A DNA stretch of 64,000 nucleotides from Pseudomonadota bacterium (GCA_018262195.1 JAGTRS010000004.1:1-64000); one strand, 5' to 3'. Shown: positions 8,323 to 17,321, counted from the first letter of the stretch. Translations and numbers: made by a program. Notes: a model not told the origin generated them from the sequence alone.

Positions 8323-9552
8323 ATGAAAGTTCGCATTCACCGTGGCACGCAACAAATCGGCGGAACCTGCATCGAATTGGCAGCAGCCGGCGACCGCATC
8401 GCTCTGGATTTCGGCTTGCCGCTTGATGGAGATGCAACAGACACCACGCTAGTACCGGAAATCGCTGGTGACAACCTGCGGGGCATCGTGATTTCACATC
8501 CCCATATTGACCACTACGGGTTGCTGCATCATTTGTCGGGGAGTACGCCCGTTGTCATGGGCAGTGCCGCACGCCGGATTGTTCAAGCTGCCGCTCCCTT
8601 TACCGGGCAGCCATTGCCATCGCTCAACGGGCCTGATCTGGAGCATGGAAAAACCATAAAAATCGGCGCCTTCCGAATCACCCCGTATCTGGTCGATCAC
8701 TCGGCCTACGATGCCTATTCGTTTCTGATCGAGGCCGAGGGTAAGCGCATTTTCTACAGCGGAGATTTCCGTGCACATGGCCGCAAGGCAAAGCTGTATG
8801 AGCATCTGGTGGCGAACCCACCGCAGGACATCCACGCCCTTTTTATGGAAGGCTCCTCCCTGTCACGCTTGGAATCGGACGAGTCATTCCCGACCGAAAG
8901 CGATCTTGAAACTGAAATCGTCGCCCACCTCAAGGCCGACCAAGGCATGGTGATGTTCCACACCTCGGCCCAGAACATTGACCGTGTCGTCACCCTCTAC
9001 CGAGCCTGCAAGCGAACAGGTCGCCCCCTCATCATCGACCTCTATGCAGCAGCGATCCTTGCCGCCACCGAGAACAAGAATATTCCGCAGTCCGATTGGC
9101 CGGGCGTTCATCTTTACCTGCCGAAGCTGCAAGCCATTCAGGTCAAGAAAAATGAGTGGTTCCCGCTGCTCAAGCGGCACTCCACAAACCGGATTTATCA
9201 AGAGCAACTGAAGGAGATTGGCCGCAACGCGGTCATCCTGTTCCGTCCCTTGATGCGTCCTGATCTTGACGACGCAGGCTGTCTGGATCAAGCCAGTTAC
9301 ATCTATTCCCAGTGGGCCGGCTATCTTGAGCAGGGAACCTATGCTTCGACGGAGGAATGGCTGGAAACCTTGGGCATCGAGATCCGCCACATCCACACCT
9401 CGGGACATGCCAGCCCCAAGGACTTGAAACGCTTTGCGGAGGCATTGGCTCCCCGAGCTTTGATCCCAATTCATAGCTTCGCTACGGACAAGTACAGTGA
9501 ATTGTTCAGCAACGTGGTTTATCGCCATGACGGCGAATGGTGGGAGGTATGA
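8323..9552 (+). CDS. Beta-CASP metallo-beta-lactamase-fold nuclease (RNase J-like)
   Basis: The 409-residue protein carries the metal-binding motifs of beta-CASP RNA/DNA nucleases: SHPHIDHYGLL (His59, His61, Asp63, His64), LVDHSAYDAYSF, YSGDFRAHG, HTSGHASPKDL and a final PIHS. Between them lies a beta-CASP-like insert (MVMFHTSAQNIDRVVTLYRA). Start ATG 8323 has GGAG six bases upstream, giving MKVRIHRGTQQIGG. It is shorter than housekeeping RNase J and lacks the long C-terminal domain. It is transcribed divergently from the WYL regulator, an arrangement typical of WYL-controlled defence genes. An RNA- or DNA-cutting effector role is inferred; the fold assignment is secure. Confidence 0.85.
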   Translation: MKVRIHRGTQQIGGTCIELAAAGDRIALDFGLPLDGDATDTTLVPEIAGDNLRGIVISHPHIDHYGLLHHLSGSTPVVMGSAARRIVQAAAPFTGQPLPSLNGPDLEHGKTIKIGAFRITPYLVDHSAYDAYSFLIEAEGKRIFYSGDFRAHGRKAKLYEHLVANPPQDIHALFMEGSSLSRLESDESFPTESDLETEIVAHLKADQGMVMFHTSAQNIDRVVTLYRACKRTGRPLIIDLYAAAILAATENKNIPQSDWPGVHLYLPKLQAIQVKKNEWFPLLKRHSTNRIYQEQLKEIGRNAVILFRPLMRPDLDDAGCLDQASYIYSQWAGYLEQGTYASTEEWLETLGIEIRHIHTSGHASPKDLKRFAEALAPRALIPIHSFATDKYSELFSNVVYRHDGEWWEV

Positions 9553-9883
9553 AGATGGCAGGCTCTTATCGACCCAATCCGTAATTTCGCTGCTCAGAAG
9601 GTCCAAAGGCGGGTATCTGATTGCAGCAACCCTTTAGACGGCTGGACGACGGAGTGCTCATCTGCCAAAAGATGCCAGTGGTGGATCAGGGTTTATCTGG
9701 CAGCAATGTGGACAAAAACTGGCTGACTGGTCATGCAACTCTCTACCAGAATGCCATTTGCCACATGATTGGCCTGCTGTGTTTGGCCACCGGACTCAGC
9801 AGCGTATCAGAAGTCCGCAAGGTGATTGCGCCCAGTTCTGCCATAATCCCGAAATACTCAATAAATAGTTAGCAAATTTCTTC
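9553..9883. other. Intergenic region without a recognisable gene
   Basis: These 331 bases lie between the metallo-beta-lactamase and MBOAT genes. One 83-codon open frame (9621-9872) has no ribosome binding site and no recognisable domain, and I take it as chance. No RNA gene, terminator or repeat stands out. The promoter of the MBOAT gene presumably lies here. Confidence 0.6.
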
Positions 9884-11416
9884 ATGCTGTTCAATTCATA
9901 CGCCTTCATCTTCGGCTACCTGCCGGTCACCTTGGCCGGCTTTTTTTTGTTGGCAAGTAGCAGCCACCGGTTGGCGGCTTTGTGGTTAGCGGCGGCATCC
10001 CTGTTTTTCTATGGCTGGTGGAATCCGGCTTTTGTTGCATTGGTAATGGCGTCGATTACGGTTAATTACGGCTTCGGTTACGCTATCGGTCACGCCCGGT
10101 TACGATCAGGAAAGAAAGCGATGACGGTGCTGACCGTCTCGGTAATAACAAACCTCGGCCTGCTCGCCTACTTCAAATACGCCAACTTCTTTATCGCCAA
10201 CGTCAGTCAATTGACTGGTGCGGAACTGAGTGTCGTGAATATCGTTCTCCCCTTGGGTATTTCGTTCTTCACCTTCACGCAGATCGCCTTTCTTGTTGAT
10301 GTATATCGCGGTATTGCGCGTGAATACAATTTCATTCACTACGTACTTTTTGTGACCTACTTCCCGCATCTGATTGCCGGTCCGGTGCTTCATCACAAGC
10401 AAATGATGCCGCAGTTCGGGTACGCCGGAACCTATCGTGTCAATCTGGAAAACATCAACATCGGCTTGACCATTTTTATCATCGGGCTGGCCAAGAAAGT
10501 TTTGCTGGCCGACCAATTTGCGCTGTATGCCAATCCGGTGTTTGATGTGGTCGCACATGGTGGCGAGCCGAAGCTGATTGAGGCATGGATTGGCGCTTTG
10601 GCCTACGCATTGCAGCTTTACTTCGATTTTTCTGGCTATTCCGACATGGCAATCGGCTTGTCGCGTATGTTCAACGTCAAGCTGCCTATGAATTTCGATT
10701 CGCCCTACAAGGCGCCGAACATTATCGAGTTCTGGCGACGCTGGCACATGACACTATCCACATTTCTGCGCGATTACCTCTATGTGCCACTAGGCGGCAG
10801 CCGCAAAGGTGTGCCGCGTCGCTATCTCAATTTGATGATCACCATGCTGCTGGGCGGCTTGTGGCATGGTGCCGGCTGGACGTTTGTGATGTGGGGTGGC
10901 CTGCATGGTCTGTATCTGGTGATCAACCACGGCTGGCGGCGCTTGACCGGTGCCGAGGGCGAGTCATCGGGTTGGCGCGCCGTGGCGGGCATTGGACTGA
11001 CATTTATCGCGGTGGTCATCGCCTGGGTGCCGTTTCGGGCGACTGATCTGGATGCGGCGCTGCACATGTGGGTTGGGATGTTGGGAGTGAATGGGATTTC
11101 ACTGCCAATGTCCTTGGCAGTGCGCGTGCCTTCGGGGTTTAACCCGTTGGTTGTATTTGAGGGTTTAGCACCTCTATCTGCATTGAATGCGCAGGAGGTA
11201 ATTCTGGCGCTTCCATTCGGGCTGGCTGTCATTTGGTTACTGCCAAACACGCAGCAGTGGATGGCCAAATACCAGCCAGCATGGGAGGCTGTCCGCGCCC
11301 CGTCGAGATGGTCGTGGCAATTATCGAGAAAATATGGCGCTGTTGGCGGAGTCCTCTTTGCGCTAACGCTCCTCATGCTGACGCGCGAAAGCGCATTCTT
11401 GTACTTCCAGTTTTAG
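9884..11416 (+). CDS. MBOAT-family membrane O-acyltransferase (AlgI-like)
   Basis: A 510-residue polytopic inner-membrane protein of the AlgI/DltB family, which moves acyl groups across the membrane to extracellular polysaccharide or other surface polymers. Family signatures include PLGISFFTFTQIAFLVDVYRG, the FWRRWHMTLSTFLRDYLYVPLGG segment and GGLWHGAGWTFVMWGGLHG with the catalytic His. ATG 9884 has only a weak Shine-Dalgarno sequence. It is followed after two bases by an SGNH-type gene, the usual partner. No other polysaccharide genes are nearby, so the acceptor polymer must be made elsewhere. Its presence in an island suggests surface modification cargo. Confidence 0.93.
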   Translation: MLFNSYAFIFGYLPVTLAGFFLLASSSHRLAALWLAAASLFFYGWWNPAFVALVMASITVNYGFGYAIGHARLRSGKKAMTVLTVSVITNLGLLAYFKYANFFIANVSQLTGAELSVVNIVLPLGISFFTFTQIAFLVDVYRGIAREYNFIHYVLFVTYFPHLIAGPVLHHKQMMPQFGYAGTYRVNLENINIGLTIFIIGLAKKVLLADQFALYANPVFDVVAHGGEPKLIEAWIGALAYALQLYFDFSGYSDMAIGLSRMFNVKLPMNFDSPYKAPNIIEFWRRWHMTLSTFLRDYLYVPLGGSRKGVPRRYLNLMITMLLGGLWHGAGWTFVMWGGLHGLYLVINHGWRRLTGAEGESSGWRAVAGIGLTFIAVVIAWVPFRATDLDAALHMWVGMLGVNGISLPMSLAVRVPSGFNPLVVFEGLAPLSALNAQEVILALPFGLAVIWLLPNTQQWMAKYQPAWEAVRAPSRWSWQLSRKYGAVGGVLFALTLLMLTRESAFLYFQF

Positions 11417-11418
11417 CC

Positions 11419-12477
11419 ATGAATTACATTTTTACTGTGCTGAGCACGGCAGCCGTTTTGGTAGCCTCTGCGGCAGTTCTGAATTGGACGATAGACCCAG
11501 CAGGGTTGTTTCGGAAGTCATCCTTTGGTCAGCAATATGCCAACTATTTAGTGGCGTCAGAACATGGTCTCTTGACTCCCGATTCATTCGACGAGCGCGA
11601 ATTTAAATCCGAGCTAGCAACGGATGCCGCTCACTATGACTGCGTTGTTATCGGCAGCAGCCATGTCATGCAAGTTGGGAGTACTCGCAAGCATAGGTCA
11701 TTTCCTACCTGCAAAAGCATCCTGAATCTTGGTGTATCTGGCGCAGGGATCGAAGATCATGTTGTTCTATCGTGGTTGGCACTATCAGCGGGGAGGCCCA
11801 GAGCGCTGATCTTTTCTATTGACCCGTGGACGTTTGCCTTTGGCAAAGATGAACGCTGGAAAGTTCGGTATGCGGAACAGTATCCAGTTGCACGGATGGC
11901 GATTGAAGGAAAAAATGCAGTCAGCGGTGGATCGGCTAATCGTTGGTCGAGTCTTATTAGCGCCCAATACACGAAGAGGTCTCTTGGTCTGCTGCTACGT
12001 GGCGCATCTACGCCTTCAATCGAAGTGGCGCGAAGCGTGGATGAGGATGTGGGTGACGAATTTGCAATCACGTTGCCAGACGGCAGCCTCGTCTATTCTG
12101 CTGCGTACATAACGAGCGCGAAGATAGCGAAAATCCCTGCTGGCGGCGAAAGCTATAAAACTGATGGGGCTATTAACGATGGGCGTGCTGTTGATCTCTA
12201 TCGAAGGCTGATTCTGTGGGCAAGAGAGCATGGGGTTAAGCCGGTTTTGCTAATGACTCCTTATCACCAAAACGTTTGGATGCTTGAGGCTTCGCCAAAT
12301 GTCAAAGCAATGGTACCGACAGAGAAAATTGTAAGAAAAATGGGAGAGGAACTGGATGTACCCGTGATTGGCTCATTCCGACCGGAGATTGTCGGTTGCT
12401 TGCCTGATGAATTTTATGACTCCATGCACCCAATGGCTTCCTGTGTGGCTAGATTAACGGCACGAGCAAATCTTTGA
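11419..12477 (+). CDS. Membrane-anchored SGNH-like acyltransferase partner (AlgJ/DltD-type)
   Basis: A 352-residue protein with one N-terminal membrane anchor (about 5-25) and an extracytoplasmic domain. It shows SGNH-like blocks: VVIGSSHVMQ (nucleophile Ser candidate), NLGVSGAGIEDH, and a C-terminal FYDSMHPMAS with the Asp/His pair. It is expected to complete acyl transfer from the upstream MBOAT protein to a surface glycan. ATG 11419 lies two bases after the MBOAT stop, so the two are translationally linked. The coding sequence is visibly A/T-richer than its neighbours, a sign of transfer. The 3' end may be frameshifted: another frame just past the stop reads HEQIFENLMVRSPYR before its own TAA. 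Confidence 0.7.
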   Translation: MNYIFTVLSTAAVLVASAAVLNWTIDPAGLFRKSSFGQQYANYLVASEHGLLTPDSFDEREFKSELATDAAHYDCVVIGSSHVMQVGSTRKHRSFPTCKSILNLGVSGAGIEDHVVLSWLALSAGRPRALIFSIDPWTFAFGKDERWKVRYAEQYPVARMAIEGKNAVSGGSANRWSSLISAQYTKRSLGLLLRGASTPSIEVARSVDEDVGDEFAITLPDGSLVYSAAYITSAKIAKIPAGGESYKTDGAINDGRAVDLYRRLILWAREHGVKPVLLMTPYHQNVWMLEASPNVKAMVPTEKIVRKMGEELDVPVIGSFRPEIVGCLPDEFYDSMHPMASCVARLTARANL

Positions 12478-12620
12478 AAACCTGATGGTGCGTTCGCCGT
12501 ATCGCTAAAATGCCCGACACAATCTACACCATGAAGGGCCAGCCATAAAGAAATTCTGTGGCTCATTGAATCCCTTGCTGAGAAGGCTGCCGTTGGCCTT
12601 CACTACGCAAGGAGCCACAC

Positions 12621-13583
12621 ATGCAGTTCAACCGAATTCCCCTTGTCCCGGCTGCCATCCTCAAGGCACATCGGGTCAATGAACCCGGCGACACTCGATT
12701 CAAGGCCGCAGCACGTTTCCTGCAATCACTATGGCGAGATGAAAGAGGGTTGCCGATTGGCACCCACCGTTCTCCCAAGGGGAAGCGGCGCAAGGTGGGT
12801 AGCCGACTTGATGCAGAAAGCGCCAAGCAGGGAGGCAACTTCCTCTCTCCCGACATCGCCAAGCTGGCACTCCGCGAGTCGGTCTATCGGGAAATCGGGG
12901 CAGTCATCGAACAGGAACGGCTCTGGACCAACATGCTGTCCAGCCAGCCCTTGTGCTTCAACCTGTTTGGCTGGATGAAGCTGGACGCGGAGAAGGCGAA
13001 TCAGTTCTTCCGTCACCTGTTCCCCGACTATGTTGCGGCATTGCAGGGAATCTACTTCGAGCATTCGCCGGGACGTGGCAATCCTGCCTTTACGGATGAC
13101 AACAGCGCGTTTGATGTCTTCGTAGTCTGCATCACCCCGGATGGCGAAACTGGCTTTATCGCTATCGAGATGAAGTATTCGGAGACGATGGCCGAGCCAT
13201 TGGCTGGGCTTCGCCCTCGCTACGAGGAGCTTTCCCGGCTTGCCGGCATCTATAAAGACCCGGAGGCACCAGCCTTGCGAGGAAACCCGATGCAGCAGTT
13301 GTGGCGGGAACACATGCTCAGCCGCGCCATGATTCACAATGGCCTGTACTCAACCGGGCGCTTTGTCGTGATCCATCCCGAGCAGAACCATCAATGCCGA
13401 GCGGGAGTGAATGCCTACCGGGAGCACTTGGTTTCTGCCGACCCCCAAGTATCTGGTTTCCAAGTCGTCACGCTGGAAGAGTGCATCGCCGCCTTCCGGG
13501 TCATTGGTGATACCGAGGCTGCCGATGCTCTGCATGGCCGTTACTTGGATTTCGGGAAGGTGGAGCAAGCGATCTTTGGGTAA
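12621..13583 (+). CDS. Putative PD-(D/E)XK restriction-type endonuclease (PGN_0703-like)
   Basis: A 320-residue protein preceded by AAGGAG. It contains TNMLSSQPLCFNLFGWM (about 112-130) and a PD-(D/E)XK core: FDVFVVCITPDGETGFIAIEMKYSE, with Asp near 165 and Glu-x-Lys near 183-185. From memory this matches the PGN_0703 family of putative restriction endonucleases; the family name is not verified. No methyltransferase accompanies it, so it may target modified or foreign DNA, or act in another abortive mechanism. It is the last gene before the right end. The 143 bases upstream contain a short coding-looking stretch (about 12542-12620) that I cannot assign. Confidence 0.65.
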   Translation: MQFNRIPLVPAAILKAHRVNEPGDTRFKAAARFLQSLWRDERGLPIGTHRSPKGKRRKVGSRLDAESAKQGGNFLSPDIAKLALRESVYREIGAVIEQERLWTNMLSSQPLCFNLFGWMKLDAEKANQFFRHLFPDYVAALQGIYFEHSPGRGNPAFTDDNSAFDVFVVCITPDGETGFIAIEMKYSETMAEPLAGLRPRYEELSRLAGIYKDPEAPALRGNPMQQLWREHMLSRAMIHNGLYSTGRFVVIHPEQNHQCRAGVNAYREHLVSADPQVSGFQVVTLEECIAAFRVIGDTEAADALHGRYLDFGKVEQAIFG

Positions 13584-13678
13584 AATGGCGGTGCTGGGGG
13601 GATTCGCTTCTCAGCCCTGATTTAGAGACAAATTCCGCCCCCACTGTACGCCGACGTTCGCCCCTATCCGAGTAAATT

Positions 13679-13698
13679 GGGGGCACATTTGGGGGCAC
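13679..13698 (+). repeat. Right pair of GGGGGCA arm-type motifs
   Basis: GGGGGCA occurs at 13679-13685 and 13691-13697, again 12 bp apart and each preceded by a T-rich flank. They lie 53 bp inside attR. An inverted CGCCCCC also occurs near 13637-13643. They match the pair at the left end. Confidence 0.6.
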
Positions 13699-13750
13699 TT
13701 TATGAAAGCCCCCGACACCATGACCAGTGAAATCAAGCCTTCCAGCAGAC

Positions 13751-13771
13751 ATTTCCTGTTCAACGTCTAAG
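13751..13771 (+). repeat. attR: right copy of the 21-bp attachment repeat
   Basis: This copy again codes for FLFNV-stop. It ends a 22-codon frame that starts at ATG 13702 inside the element. Sequence right of it (CCATACGT onward) should be the original chromosomal downstream flank of ychF. Confidence 0.85.
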
Positions 13772-13814
13772 CCATACGTTTAGAATCAGGGCATTGAATT
13801 TACAGAATGGATGA

Positions 13815-15563
13815 ATGGCCGATCCAGTCGCTGCAGCCTCCACGCCGCTAGCCCAGGAAGGGAAAGCCCTTTCCAGAGCGGTTTTGCTGCGCGCCTATGA
13901 GCAAAGTCATGACGCCATTCTCATCACGGATCGCGACAACCTCATCGTTGCGGCCAATGGTGCTTTTTGCCAGCTATCGGGCTATTCGCACGATGAACTG
14001 ATTGGCAAGGATCCTCGGATCCTTGCCTCCCAGGACTTGGCTGCCGAGCTGCACGCGAACATGTGGAACTCGCTGACCACGGAGGATTTCTGGGAAGGCG
14101 AGGTATGGAACAAGCATAAGAATGGCGAAAGCTATACCCGCTGGCTGAAGATTGCCGTTTTGCGGAATGCCGATGGTCAGATCGAAAACTATGTCGCCAA
14201 TTTCTCCGACATGGAAGCCAGCAAGGAATTCGCCGACCAGCTCGCCTATCTGGCTTACCACGATCCGCTGACCAATCTGCCCAACCGGCTCGCTTTCGAG
14301 TCGCAACTGGCGCAGGCCCTGCGCGGCTGCGAACGAGACAACCGCCAGCTGGCGCTGATGTTGATCGACCTCGATAATTTCAAGAACATCAACGATACAC
14401 TCGGCCATCACGTCGGTGACGAGTTGCTGCAGAAGGTGGCCCTGCGCCTGCGTGAAAGCGTGCGTTCCAGCGATCTGGTCGCCCGCATCGGCGGCGACGA
14501 ATTTGTCATTGTCCTGCCGGAAATCGAATCGCCCCTGACAGCCGCCCGGGTAGCCAACAAGGTGCAGCACAACATGGCTGATAGTTACCGGATCTCCGAT
14601 CACGTGCTGTACGCCACGCCGAGCATCGGCATCAGCCTGTTTCCGATCGATGGAGGGGATGCCAGCACCTTGTTGCGCAATGCTGATACCGCGATGTATC
14701 ACGCCAAGGATGCCGGTCGTAACAACCACCAGTTCTACACCGCCCGCATGAATGAGGCGGCCGGCGAGCGGCTGCATCTGGAAAATGAACTCCGCCAGGC
14801 GATTTCGGCCATTTCGCCGAGTTCCAGCGAATTCTCGCTGCACTTCCAGCCTCAGGTGCAGACCGCCAGCGGCCGAGTGCTTGGGCTCGAGGCGCTGCTG
14901 CGCTGGAACAACCCGACCTTCGGGCTGGTGTCGCCGATGCGCTTTATCGCCATCGCCGAAGAAACTGGCCTGATCCAGCCGCTTGGTGACTGGGTGATCT
15001 GGGAAACCTGTCGCCAGATTCGCCAGATGAAGCAGCACGGCATCGAAGGCATCCGCATCGCGATCAATATTTCCGCCCAGCAACTGCGCCACGAAAACCT
15101 GCTGCTCCTGGTTCGTGGGGCGCTCGCCTGCTACGACCTGCAGCCGGAAGACATCGAACTCGAAGTCACGGAAAGCACTGCGATGCAGAATCCGGAAACG
15201 ACGCTGTCGATACTCGACCAACTATCGGCCATGGGAGTCATGCTGGCCATCGATGATTTCGGTACCGGCTACTCGTCACTGGCCTATCTGAAGCATTTGC
15301 CGATTCAGCGCCTGAAGCTGGATCGCTCCTTCGTCAAGGACATCGAGACGGACGCCAACGATGCCGCCATCTGCACGGCGACTATCGCCCTCGGCCACAG
15401 CCTGGGACTGGAACTGGTCGCCGAAGGGGTCGAAACTGAGGCTCAACGTGCCTTCCTGGCTCGCCTCGGCTGCGACATGCTGCAAGGCTATCTGTACAGC
15501 AAGCCGATGCCCTTCGAGGAAACCATCGCCTACCTCAAGGCGCACAGGGCGGCGCAACCCTAG
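13815..15563 (+). CDS. PAS-GGDEF-EAL cyclic-di-GMP signalling protein
   Basis: This 582-residue cytoplasmic protein has a PAS domain (about 25-140, with a C-terminal PAC-like segment), a GGDEF domain (about 150-310) with intact RIGGDEFVIVLPE, and an EAL domain (about 325-575). The EAL domain shows LEALLRW, ELEVTEST, DDFGTGYSSLAYL, KLDRSFV, AEGVE and QGYLYSKPMP. Both synthesis and hydrolysis of cyclic di-GMP look possible. The start at ATG 13815 is chosen over ATG 13811, which is out of frame. It was the gene after ychF before the island inserted. Its stop is seven bases from the stop of the convergent SpeE-like gene, with no terminator between. Confidence 0.95.
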   Translation: MADPVAAASTPLAQEGKALSRAVLLRAYEQSHDAILITDRDNLIVAANGAFCQLSGYSHDELIGKDPRILASQDLAAELHANMWNSLTTEDFWEGEVWNKHKNGESYTRWLKIAVLRNADGQIENYVANFSDMEASKEFADQLAYLAYHDPLTNLPNRLAFESQLAQALRGCERDNRQLALMLIDLDNFKNINDTLGHHVGDELLQKVALRLRESVRSSDLVARIGGDEFVIVLPEIESPLTAARVANKVQHNMADSYRISDHVLYATPSIGISLFPIDGGDASTLLRNADTAMYHAKDAGRNNHQFYTARMNEAAGERLHLENELRQAISAISPSSSEFSLHFQPQVQTASGRVLGLEALLRWNNPTFGLVSPMRFIAIAEETGLIQPLGDWVIWETCRQIRQMKQHGIEGIRIAINISAQQLRHENLLLLVRGALACYDLQPEDIELEVTESTAMQNPETTLSILDQLSAMGVMLAIDDFGTGYSSLAYLKHLPIQRLKLDRSFVKDIETDANDAAICTATIALGHSLGLELVAEGVETEAQRAFLARLGCDMLQGYLYSKPMPFEETIAYLKAHRAAQP

Positions 15564-15570
15564 ATCGCTA

Positions 15571-17070
15571 CTAGCGGATGACCTTGCGCCACTCGGCCTC
15601 GAAGTAGCGCACCAATACCTGATTGTTCAGTTGGTTAACCTCTGCGGGCAGGCGTGCCATATCGGCCGGAAAGACGAACATGCCGGGCAGGGTTTCGGAA
15701 GTCAGATATCTGGTTTTTCCCCCGTCGACTGCTGGCAGCGCAAAATCCTGACGCCCGGCAATGATGAAGCCCCATTCGCCAAAAGACGGCACCAGCGCGT
15801 GATACGGCGCGGTCCTGAAACCGACGCTTTCCAAGGTCGTCACCACGCACCAGAAAGACTGTCGGGCGTAAAGCGGGGAAGTCGATTGGACGACCAGCAG
15901 ACCACGGGCCGAAAGCCGCTTCTCGATCAGGCGGTAGAAGGCCGAGGTATAGAGCTTGCCCAAGGCAAAATTGGCCGGATCGGGAAAATCGATGACGATG
16001 AAGTCGTAATACTCCTTGCTGTCCTCAAGCCATTGCAGCGCATCGGCATTGACCACCTTGACCCGTTCCGATTTCAGCGCCCCCTGATTCAACGCCACCA
16101 GCGCCGGTGCCGTGGAGAACAGCTCGGTCATCGCTGGATCGAGGTCGACCAGCGTGACCGATTCGACATTCGGATACTTGAGCACTTCACGCACTGCCAG
16201 CCCGTCGCCGCCCCCCAGCACGAGCACCCGCTTCGCCCCCGGCAGACTGGCCAGCCCGGGATGGACCAGCGCCTCGTGGTAGCGGTATTCATCATGCGAG
16301 GAAAACTGCAGGTTATTGTTCAGGAACAGTCGCAGATCGTCACGCCAGCGGGTAACGACAATGCGTTGGTAAGGTGTTGTTTCGGCATGGACGATGTCGT
16401 CGGCGTAAAGATGCGCCTCGGCAAACGTCGTCAGTTGCCCGGCACCGGCAAAGCCGGTGACCAGCAGGCCGAACACCGACCAGCTTTGTAACGCCAGCCA
16501 ACGCCGGCCAGGCAGCTGGTCGCGAAAGAGGTGTAGCGCCCAAAGCGCTACCGCCACGTTCAGCACACCGAACAGCAGCCCGGTGCGCACCATCCCGATC
16601 TGTGGTGCCAGAACGAGCGGAAAGAGTATGGAGACCGCCAGGGCGCCGAGATAATCGAAAGTAAGCACTTGCGACACGAGATCCTTGAAGGCCAGCTCGC
16701 GCTTCAGGATCCGCATGACCAGCGGGATTTCGAGACCGACGAGCACTCCAACACCAAACACTGCCAGATAAAGCACGAGCTTGAACGGCCCGGCCAGCCA
16801 CGTGAAAACGAGGAACAGCCCGATGGCCGAAAAGCCGCCGAGCAGGCCGACCATCAGTTCGATCTGGATGAAGCGCCCGATCAGGTCGCGCGTAATGTAT
16901 TTCGACAACCAGGAACCGGCGCCCATCGCGAACAGGTAGGTACCAATCACCGTCGAGAATTGCGTCACCGAATCGCCCAGTAGGTAGGACGACAGCGCCC
17001 CGGCAATCAGCTCATAAGCCAGCCCGCAGGAAGCAATGACAAAAACGGAAAAAAGAAGGGCATGCCGCAT
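15571..17070 (-). CDS. Membrane-embedded spermidine synthase-like protein
   Basis: The 499-residue product has about seven hydrophobic segments in its first 215 residues, then a SpeE-like Rossmann domain. That domain has VLVLGGGDGLAVREVL (SAM/decarboxylated-SAM loop), VTLVDLDPAM and DFIVIDFPDPANFALGKLYT, the region that holds the catalytic Asp in polyamine aminopropyltransferases. Such membrane fusions are often encoded with DUF350, DUF4178 and SPFH genes; here that set lies 11 kb away (27905-31420). The aminopropyl acceptor, if any, is unknown. The 251 bases upstream, before yceI, hold no convincing gene; the minus strand has a hydrophobic run without a start. Confidence 0.85.
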   Translation of the reverse strand: MRHALLFSVFVIASCGLAYELIAGALSSYLLGDSVTQFSTVIGTYLFAMGAGSWLSKYITRDLIGRFIQIELMVGLLGGFSAIGLFLVFTWLAGPFKLVLYLAVFGVGVLVGLEIPLVMRILKRELAFKDLVSQVLTFDYLGALAVSILFPLVLAPQIGMVRTGLLFGVLNVAVALWALHLFRDQLPGRRWLALQSWSVFGLLVTGFAGAGQLTTFAEAHLYADDIVHAETTPYQRIVVTRWRDDLRLFLNNNLQFSSHDEYRYHEALVHPGLASLPGAKRVLVLGGGDGLAVREVLKYPNVESVTLVDLDPAMTELFSTAPALVALNQGALKSERVKVVNADALQWLEDSKEYYDFIVIDFPDPANFALGKLYTSAFYRLIEKRLSARGLLVVQSTSPLYARQSFWCVVTTLESVGFRTAPYHALVPSFGEWGFIIAGRQDFALPAVDGGKTRYLTSETLPGMFVFPADMARLPAEVNQLNNQVLVRYFEAEWRKVIR

Positions 17071-17321
17071 GGGCTAGTGGACTGCTTCGTAATTGGCTGG
17101 ACAGAATGAACGCGCCGGATTTGTTCCGCTGGCTAGGCGCGAACCACAGCGATAGCCAGCGCTATCGCGAGGATGAGCAACAACGCCAGCGGGGCAAAGA
17201 CAAGCTTTCATGTTCAGTTAATTGCGAAGCAGACCACCCGGATGCTAACCCGAAACAGTTGGAACGGCGCAGCCCCGGCATGGTCAGAGAGTTATCCCGC
17301 TATAAAACCCAGCCCGCTTTC

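Noticed and set aside
9621-9872. 83-codon frame between the metallo-beta-lactamase and MBOAT genes
   Set aside because: No ribosome site, no domain and irregular composition; most likely chance.
17100-17210. Minus-strand hydrophobic stretch upstream of the SpeE-like gene as a small membrane protein
   Set aside because: The hydrophobic frame is preceded by stops with no start codon or ribosome site.
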